Below, piece after piece: positions 57,136 to 64,000 of a DNA stretch of 64,000 nucleotides (within the stretch, counting starts at the first letter, position 1; every line of letters begins with the position of its first letter). A program made the translations under genes and the position numbers. The DNA is from Odontocerum albicorne (lineage: Eukaryota; Arthropoda; Insecta; Trichoptera; Odontoceridae), in contig OX463838.1 in assembly GCA_949825065.1 (NCBI GenBank), positions 5,930,251 through 5,994,250 of the forward strand. The letters are read 5' to 3'. Under the pieces are notes generated by a model that saw nothing but the letters and a program-made list of their open reading frames with translations, did not search any database and was not told the DNA's origin.

Positions 57136-57660
57136 CTTTATTTATTTGTTTTACACATAACAAGAAATATACATAATTTGTGAAAAAACAACAGGTTATT
57201 TAATTTGGACACACAATTTTAATGGATCTGGGTTGGTTGCCTTTCATTTGTAGTGTCCCCGGTAAACTAGGATTTTGCCTGTATTTTACTGAGGACATAA
57301 CATATAGCATGAAAAAAATAAATCGATACTTCTTTCCGATGTTTGATTATACAAAACCCCGTTCCACATTCTAATCAACCTGACAAACGGTGACACTTAA
57401 TTACACATGTATACATCACACGAAATAAAACTCCTCACACTTCATCAATTCAGACATACCAAAAACATTCACCCCACAATGTACCGCACATAATCATAAA
57501 TATAACTATAAAACAATAAAAAAACACCACACTCAAGAGCTCACATAAACCTTTTCCACAAGTCATTCCTCTTGCAAGCCCAATTACTCAAACTCCTGTC
57601 GCAATAACAACCACGCTCCGATCGACTGCCTAAATTGTTTTCCTCCCTTTGCCTTTATTG
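57136..57660 (-). mobile_element. Unclassified retroposon family C, copy 6
   Basis: Minus-strand copy, nearly full length, including the 5' region with CCACGCTCCGATCGACTG on the plus strand. Confidence 0.75.
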
Positions 57661-58135
57661 AATTCAGAACGCTAGAAATCCTTTTTAAATTTATCGTGAC
57701 ATAGATGGTGTAGACAGCTTTAAAAAACTCTAGAAGACATCCTTATCAAAATGTAAGATGATGTACGAATTCCCCACATATTTTCCACTCCACCTAAAGC
57801 CGAATGTGTTACATTTTTGCGATTTTCATACTGAATGAGTTTTTCGCCTTAATCCGTCACCTACCTACGATTTAATTCAAATATTTATTTTGTAATATTC
57901 TCAATCTATTAACATAAGTTGATTCAATTCTCAAATAAAAGCGCACTTGAAATGAGCCTGCTAAACGGCGCTATTAGCGATTTTATTTTATTATTACTGT
58001 CATTACTAAAAAATCTAGACTTCATCAAGATAAACACTTGGTTTGAAAAATTGTAACCTTACCAACAAGACATGACCAAATGAATCAAATTCTGAGAGAG
58101 AAAATTGTCTTTATAATACAAGAATATTAATGATG
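57661..58135. other. No gene recognised
   Basis: Contains CCACCTAAAGCCGAATGTGT (about 57790), also near 16684. No gene. Confidence 0.4.
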
Positions 58136-58139
58136 AGGT

Positions 58140-58255
58140 ATACAGATATTGCAGAATCAAACGATGTATGCTCAAGATAGAATTAAGTGGTTTGTTCTCT
58201 CAGCCTACCCCAGCAGGGATATGTCGTGATGATGATGATGATAATGATAATCCTA
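58140..58255 (+). pseudogene. LINE family F 3' terminus with GAT microsatellite
   Basis: TTCTCTCAGCCTACCCCAGC followed by AGGGATATGTCGTGATGATG and further GAT repeats. It shows the simple-repeat 3' tail expected for RTE-like LINEs. Confidence 0.65.
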
Positions 58256-58256
58256 A

Positions 58257-58420
58257 AAATCTTGACTTTCATGGTCTGGTTGTTGAGCAGCCTGTCTTCA
58301 AATCTGGGGGCTGCAGATTCGATTCAAGTGGAAACCTTAATTATTTTTTTAATGAATCCAGCCTAGGTCTCTTCAGCATGTTCTGGTGGTTGAAAGAAAT
58401 TGATATAAAGTAATAAGTCT
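58257..58420 (+). repeat. tRNA-headed SINE
   Basis: TCATGGTCTGGTTGTTGAGC and B box GCAGATTCGATTCAAG, then AATCCAGCCTAGGTCTCTTC and TTCTGGTGGTTGAAAGAAAT, colinear with 41919-42116. Confidence 0.7.
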
Positions 58421-59040
58421 GCCAAATTGTACAAAATAATATGTAATAAAAGTGTTATATAATACAACTTACAACAATTCATTAAACCCTAGTTTCGAAT
58501 GGTTATTTTTCATGATTCGTGTCATATTCGCACTAACGGTTAAAAACATTCATCAAACTACGAATGAAAAACTCGTGATAAATTATTCTCCGAATGGCAA
58601 ATGATATTTTAATGTTTGAAGCAGACTTCACATTACAGGCAACTCAATGGAAGTGCTAACTGATGTCTAACTAAGTGCTTTCTGCAGAAATAACAAGAGT
58701 GTTTTTCTTAATAACCCTAAAGGGTAGATTAAATTCCGTCGAAAATTTAAAAAATCTCTTTTATAAATGGGAAAATTCATAAAATTTTATCGTTATTTTA
58801 AAATCAAATAAACGAATTTTTTAAATTCTGTAACATTTTTAAATCATTTTTTAAATGGAATTCTATTCCAAATAGCTTTTAAACTAACTACATATTTTAC
58901 ACAACGTTAAAATATTTTTTAAATTTAATTTAATACAAAATCAAAACAACGATTTCAAAAAAATACTTTACTTAATTTTGTAGAAATAGTAATTTAATGG
59001 AATATTTCTGAAAGAAAAGAAAAAAAAACATACCATTGCA
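58421..59040. other. No gene recognised
   Basis: A+T-rich sequence, nothing assignable. Confidence 0.4.
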
Positions 59041-59044
59041 TCAT

Positions 59045-59345
59045 TTAAAATAAATAATAAATAAATATAGGTTTATTTACAGCAACATAGTATGTATATA
59101 ATATTTTTAAATATGTTTCAAGAACACATAAATTGCAGAAAATACATTAAAGACAGAAGCTATCAAAAGGTCTGGGCTCATCTAATAACATCCCCCCGGC
59201 CAAGATACGCCCCACCAATATAAGGCGAGCCCAGCCACGGTGACACCAGATGTTTTTCAGCTCACACCCACATTTTCTGACGGGGTAGGCAGAATTAAGA
59301 GTGCCAGATTTTTTTATCTTAACACACATCCTTGACCTATTCTTC
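59045..59345 (-). repeat. Retroposon family E end joined to LINE family F fragment
   Basis: 59045-59265 matches the family E 3' end at 54225. 59270-59345 (GACGGGGTAGGCAGAATTAA) resembles the family F 3' region in the same orientation. The join suggests insertion of E into F, or a composite. Confidence 0.55.
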
Positions 59346-59361
59346 ACCCATACAAGTTCTC

Positions 59362-59720
59362 ATGTGACGTGCATGGCCACTCGGTAACGCACTGAACTTC
59401 CGTGCGGAAGGTCGTCGGTTCGAACCCCCCCCTTTATTTCTCCCTTCTAATGAAACAAGCATTTTTTTCTCCTAGCATTCGGGGACATAAGAATACCTTT
59501 TACTTTAACCATATATGTGCTCGAATGCGCTCGAATCTCGAATCGTCTCACTTTGGTGTAACCGGTGAGCTTGCTGGTGTGCAACGACTCACCCACTTAA
59601 AGATAAGAAAAAAAAAGGAAACTAAATTCCACGGCACAGTCTCGCTTTTTAACATAATTGACGTTGAAATAGCAAAGAATATTCGACTACGAAGTCCAAC
59701 AACGACGTTCTCATCAAATC
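59362..59720 (+). repeat. Full-length-like tRNA-headed SINE with LINE-type tail
   Basis: Head with CTCGGTAACGCACTGAACTT and B box GGTCGTCGGTTCGAACC; body with CGTCTCACTTTGGTGTAACC and GGTGAGC; tail AATTGACGTTGAAATAGCAA then TTCGACTACGAAGTCCAACA. It gives the complete order of parts seen separately at 13205, 37330 and 38505. Confidence 0.75.
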
Positions 59721-59721
59721 C

Positions 59722-59850
59722 TTTGATTTCTCCCGACTCTTAAAACTTCTTTCTTTCAACATATTATTCACTTGATCCAACTATGCTTTTCTTGATCTTT
59801 CTCTTGTACGCCTTCCGTTAACATTTCCACCATATTCCGTTGACATATAC
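59722..59850 (-). pseudogene. LINE family F fragment
   Basis: Plus-strand text TATTCACTTGATCCAACTAT and TTGTACGCCTTCCGTTAACA matches the minus-oriented family F copies at 17825 and 61835. Confidence 0.55.
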
Positions 59851-59859
59851 ACAGGGTGT

Positions 59860-60155
59860 GAGCTGAAAAATATCTGATGACCTCGCGACCGGGTCGCCCT
59901 ATATTGGTGGGGTGTATCTCGGCTGGGGGGATGTTATGTGATAAGCCCAGACCTTTTGATAGCTTCTCTCTTAAATTTATTTTTTGCTTTGTATCTTGAG
60001 ATATACGAGTACGTGCGATTTTCGAATGTTTTTACATATGTACATATTATGTTGCTATCAATAAACCAATATACGAGTATATGACAAATATTTGTACATG
60101 TGTACATATTGTGTTGCTATCAATAAACCAATATACGAGTATATAACAAATATTT
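59860..60155 (+). repeat. Retroposon family E 3' end with duplicated tail
   Basis: Plus-strand copy with GGTGTATCTCGGCTGGGGGG. The terminal segment TGTTGCTATCAATAAACCAA is present twice, about 62 bp apart. Confidence 0.65.
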
Positions 60156-60356
60156 TTTTCTTAAATATAATTTATTTTTTTGTAAGTATTTCTTCCTTTA
60201 TTTGTGCCTTAACCATCTCAGAGTGTTATTTTTTATTGTACTCAACACGTTAAACACTTGTAAATTATGACACGCAATAAAACCTCAAATTAAGAATCTA
60301 TTTAACCCATTTAAAATATTTAAATGAGCAAACATGAAGAAAAACCAATTTGAAAG

Positions 60357-60660
60357 TAATGCTAATTTAAATCACTATTTAGTTTGTAAACTTCGAATTA
60401 CGAATTTCGAACTTCGACTTTCTAATGCTAATTTAAAGCACTATTTAATTTTTAAACTTCGAATTACGAATTTCGAACTTCGAATTTCTAATGCTGATTT
60501 AAATCACTATTTAGTTTCTAAACTTCGAATTTCGAACTTCGAATTTCCAATGCTAATTTCAATCACTATTTAGTTTGTAAACTTCGAATTACGAATTTCG
60601 AACTTCGAATTTCTAATGCTAATTTAAATCACTATTTAGTTTGTAAACTTCGAATTACGT
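60357..60660. repeat. 59/66-bp minisatellite, about 5 units
   Basis: Units contain GCTAATTTAAATCACTATTT and AAACTTCGAATTACGAATTT. One unit is about 7 bp shorter. Confidence 0.85.
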
Positions 60661-60714
60661 ATGCGAATTTTGTGTTGCTATATTTTATCTGTACTTCTCT
60701 ACATTATGTTGAAA

Positions 60715-60925
60715 CATAAACACTTAGAACTTCCGTTAAAACTTCCGCCATCTTGTAAAATCATTTGGTGACAATAAAATTAACCAACACGTCTATAATG
60801 GATACTCACTATGTGACTTATCGTGATAGTATACGGTGCGTTGGTTTGCTAAGATATGTCAGCTAGCTCGCAGCGTATCCCTAAGCACCAAACGAGGCTC
60901 CTACCTGTGTGCCCGAGGCCTTGCT
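60715..60925 (-). mobile_element. PIF/Harbinger-like element, left-end fragment
   Basis: The reverse complement aligns with 49560-49780: shared TAGGAGCCTCGTTTGGTGCT, CGCTGCGAGCTAG, AGCAAACCAACGCACCG and the start region CAAGATGGCGGAAGTTTTAA. The right part of the element is absent. Confidence 0.65.
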
Positions 60926-61120
60926 CGGGCCACCATGAAGAGACTTGAAGCTTTTGAAGTTGCTACGTCTTGCCGCTATATACCCGTGGTTTGGCAGCGT
61001 TTAAATTATAATCTAATACCACAATCTAGGGCTGTTAACTTAACTCTCAACATTTTAATTGTTTTGATGGAAATAATTGAAAATCGGACACACAGATGCA
61101 TTATTGTGGTGCGTAACATA

Positions 61121-61770
61121 TTAGGTATTAACATAAGTTGTGTCCGTTTTTTTTTTTCAAATTTAAAAATGAGCACCAAAAGCAAAACGAAATGGTAACG
61201 GTTATACGTCATTCGAAAGAAAATTTTCTGTTCTACAAGATACTGTGTTTGCTTTTACGTTATATATATTATTTTATTTTATTACAAACCTTCAAAATGG
61301 AATGTCAAGTAGACGAAAGTGAGCATTTTTGACACCTCCTTCTGTTCGCGTTCAATCGAGGGAATGAAGCTTCCAAAGCTGCCTCACCGAAGTCCACTGG
61401 TCGTGCGGAACGCTCCATGTCTTTCAGGTCGAAATTACCGTCTTTGAAACTCAAAAACCATCGACGAGCTGTCCTTTCATTCATAGCATCTTCACTGTAC
61501 ACTTCGCAAATATCGCGAGCAGCTTTATTCCCTCGATTGAACGCAAACAGAAGGAGGTGTCGAAAATGCTCACTTTCATCTACCTGACATTCCATTTTGA
61601 AGGCTTGTAATCATATAAAATAATGCATGTTACGTAAAAGCAAACACAATATCTTGTAGAACAGAAAATTTTCTTTCGAATAACGTATAACCTTTACCAT
61701 TTTGTTTTACTTTTTGTGCTCATTTTTAAATTTGGCCGAAAAAACGGACACAACTTGTGTTAACACCCAA
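61121..61770. mobile_element. Foldback mariner: inverted duplication of a 5' end
   Basis: Flanked by TA at 61119-61120 and 61771-61772. The left arm (61121 to about 61371) and right arm (about 61523-61770) are inverted copies of the same mariner 5' terminus, leader and first codons. The loop of about 150 bp holds the next part of the transposase on the minus strand. Termini TTAGGTATTAACATAAGTTG and TTGGGTGTTAACACAAGTTG. Confidence 0.92.
61308..61595 (-). pseudogene. Mariner transposase N-terminus in the foldback element
   Basis: Reads MECQVDESEHFRHLLLFAFN from 61595, then DICEVYSEDAMNERTARRWF and FKDGNFDLKDMERSARPVDF, the bipartite helix-turn-helix DNA-binding domain of a mariner transposase. 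After GEAA the frame runs into the opposite arm and is meaningless. The catalytic domain is absent. If expressed, only a DNA-binding fragment would be made. The left arm also holds the first 20 or so codons on the plus strand, broken by a TGA after EHF. Confidence 0.85.
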
Positions 61771-61834
61771 TACTTGTTTATTTTTTTTTTTCCATTTTTG
61801 TCAATACTTTTATCAATTTAATGATAAATATAAA

Positions 61835-62230
61835 GAGGGAAGCAGAAAGAACAGAGTGTTAGTCTTTTCTATCTTGACACAGATCCTTTGCTTTTTCCAT
61901 ATCCATACATTTTCTCATACAACTCCAACGATTTATCTGACTCAATATTTCCTTCTTTCATAATATTCACTTGATGCATCCATACTTCTTTTGGTCTTCC
62001 TCTACCACACCTTACACCCATATTTGTGTTCATATTTCTTCATTCATTCGTTCTACATAACAACTCTTGGTTCGCATTCAACCCTGATCATTTTATTTCG
62101 TATTCTGTCACAAATTATCACTCAATGTATTTTTATTACGGAACGTATTTCTACAGTACGTATTTGACTCTTTTCAGTCTGTTTTCACGTCCACATTTCA
62201 CTTCCATATATCAAAGTTGGCACTAAAATA
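61835..62230 (-). pseudogene. LINE family F fragment
   Basis: Plus-strand text CTTCCTCTACCACACCTTAC, CTTCATTCATTCGTTCTACA and CCATATATCAAAGTTGGCAC aligns with 17825-18300. All frames are broken. Confidence 0.7.
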
Positions 62231-62689
62231 TTGTTATGGTCTATCATATAAGCAGACAAATTATATCTAAAAATGGTGGTATATTTCAATAGTATCGAAA
62301 TTTCCACTTCCTTATATTATCTACAAAACATGGAGACAACAGCTTTAACTGAGATGTTTCAAGAAAAAAAATCAATATTTCTCAGACAGAAGGGCCTAAC
62401 CCTCATCATGCTTATTTGACAAGAGGCTGTATAAGTAATCAAACTACTCGTATTTATATAAATCATAAATTGAGATAAATGTATGTATTTTAAACTGATT
62501 AACGATTTAAGAAAAACAATTCTCTAGATTTTACAGCTCTTAACTAATTTTCAAAGTAAGGTTAACTTTTTGCTCAGATATTGTCAATATTATAATTGTA
62601 CAATAAATAATAAGTTATTTATTGAAATTGTTATTATTTCTATAGAAGCATTGCTAGATCCACTTGGCGCTATAATTGACTTTAATTAT
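62231..62689. other. No gene recognised
   Basis: A+T-rich sequence with no supported feature. Confidence 0.4.
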
Positions 62690-63005
62690 TATCTTCTTCT
62701 TCTTCCTCTTGATTGAGGTCGTATAACCTGTTTGTGACGGTGGGCTGTTCTAGGATGATGAAGTCCAGCTGTCTTTCCACCTTTTCGGCGGCCTTCCTGG
62801 TAATCTCTTGCTGTTAGGGTTTTTAGTCTTAGCGATGCTTGCCAGGCTTATATCCTCCATGCGGTCCACATGATCCCTCCAGAAGTGTCTTCTACTTCTT
62901 CCCCACCTCACTATGTCTTCAGCACCACAGGCACACCTTATCGTCTCATTTCTGATCCGGTCTCCAAGAGTTCTGCCTACGATGGAGCGTAGGGTTTTTA
63001 TTATT
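62690..63005 (-). pseudogene. LINE ORF2 C-terminal fragment
   Basis: The minus strand reads TLGDRIRNETIRCACGAEDI, then FWRDHVDRMEDISLASI and RLPGRPPKRWKDSW, ending in an AAGAGGAAGAAGAAGATAAT tail. This is the C-terminal end of an RTE-like ORF2. It is a different family from F, H and K by sequence. Confidence 0.7.
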
Positions 63006-63454
63006 ATCGTTAATTATAAAATGTGGTGCGAGTTTTCTGAAAGATGGAATAAATTTCTGCAAGATGAAATAGTGACACATCTTTATAACGGAAGAGTACG
63101 CATAGTGAAGTTAATTAAAGTGGGGAAACGAAAGATGCAATATCCAAACAAAATAACCCAAGTCCATTTCACAACATTTGATGAAGGAGTAAGGTGTCAT
63201 TAAATCGGACTGGTACTCCGAACACAAATCATCAACAGTACGAAAGATGCATGAAAGGGTAAAATAAGACAGATATCTATGTATTGTCTATACCGACTCT
63301 AATAGGGGCATGGCGTATTGGTGATGATGATGTGGTGGTGTAAGTTAAAAACGATGCGAGCGTATGTATGTATAAATTGCTTGCAAATTTATTTCTCCTA
63401 AAGAAGTTACTAAGACGTTCTGATCTACAATTCTGAAAACTGTATTCATGTTAA
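63006..63454. other. No gene recognised
   Basis: The 5' flank of the preceding LINE. An open frame continuing to 63203 has no recognisable motif. Confidence 0.4.
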
Positions 63455-64000
63455 AGATATTTTTCTTCTTCCTAGTGTCATGTCAGGTCCCCCTAACGTT
63501 TACTATCACCTGAGAGTAGGCATCTTTGTCCCTGGCAGCCCCGAAATGATCCCCGACGCTCCTTATGCCAGTCAAATCACGTATATTGCAGAGCCAGGAG
63601 ATTTGCATCCTGCCAACACATCTTCGACCCTCTATCTTGCCTTGGATGATCAGGTGCAGTAATTTGTACTTTGCTCCTCTAAGTCCATGAACCAAATAGG
63701 ATTCCTCTCGGGTTTTAATATTACTCAGCGAATCTCTGTCAACTTTGGCTCTTTGAAGAACACTTGTGTTGCTGACCATATCCATCCAGGGTATCCGTAG
63801 CATTCTCCGGTGTATCCACATTTCGAATGCTTCCAGTCGGTTCATACTACAAACTTTGATGGTCCATAATTCCACTCCATATAATAACACTGACCAAAAG
63901 TTGCATTTGACTAACCGTTGTCGAAGTTTCAAGTTTTAATTGTCATCGCAGAATACGCTTCTCATTTTATTTAAAGCTGCATGAGGTATTTCAATTCTGC
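63455..64000 (-). pseudogene. LINE family K ORF2, C-terminal region running off the window
   Basis: The minus strand from the window edge reads IEIPHAALNKMRSVFCDDN, one stop, then LRQRLVKCNFWSVLLYGVEL, MNRLEAFEMWIHRRMLRIPW and QGKIEGRRCVGRMQISW to the stop near 63483. The 3' end is GACACTAGGAAGAAG followed by A-rich sequence. The reverse transcriptase, if present, lies beyond 64000. The single stop is the only lesion seen in this part. Confidence 0.85.

Noticed and set aside
59362..59440. tRNA gene
   Set aside because: A- and B-box-like sequences are present, but I could not pair acceptor or anticodon stems, and the sequence continues into a SINE body. The same applies to the other SINE heads.
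60836..61198. 120-codon plus-strand frame
   Set aside because: It starts in the PIF/Harbinger-like fragment and ends in the foldback mariner arm, so it is a chance read-through.

Overview
The window looks like gene-poor, transposon-rich DNA from an arthropod, most likely an insect. It is strongly A+T rich and has no operon structure. It holds the animal class II families piggyBac, Tc1/mariner, hAT and PIF/Harbinger, together with RTE-like non-LTR retrotransposons, a Penelope-like element with a GIY-YIG domain, and many tRNA-headed SINEs. I cannot fix the insect order from sequence alone. I found no convincing host protein-coding gene, rRNA or functional tRNA gene.

Layout. 0-10 kb: a 32-bp satellite, a 66-bp minisatellite, several TTAA-flanked piggyBac-type MITEs (one carrying a nested 215-bp TA-flanked MITE), Penelope-like foldbacks, an inverted pair of an unclassified retroposon (family C) and SINEs. 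10-20 kb: the Penelope-like GIY-YIG remnant, two LINE 3' ends, a repeat (family U) present both empty and filled by a 382-bp insertion, and LINE family F pieces. 20-30 kb: an AT-only desert, a broken mariner, a deleted Tc1/mariner relative, a three-unit SINE tandem and an RTE fragment. 30-40 kb: three more MITEs, two fragments of one RTE-like LINE, a hAT MITE, 13 copies of a 62-bp satellite and an 850-bp AT desert. 40-50 kb: a SINE insertion with target duplication, a complete piggyBac element (43158-45747) with an intact 556-residue transposase, a frameshifted DD34D mariner inserted in a satellite, and a LINE carrying nested PIF/Harbinger and TA-MITE insertions. 50-64 kb: 33-bp and 36-bp tandem arrays, a second deleted mariner, further LINE and SINE ends, and a foldback mariner (61121-61770).

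How the parts relate. The only apparently intact gene is the piggyBac transposase. The ends of its element (CCGGCCTGC / CCGCCCTAC) differ from those of the seven-copy TTAA MITE family (CCYTTCC...), so those MITEs probably depended on another piggyBac lineage. Several SINE copies share roughly 55 bp of 3' tail with a LINE fragment at 13.4-14.1 kb, which suggests that this LINE mobilised them. Nested insertions with empty sites elsewhere in the window give exact boundaries and a relative order of events.
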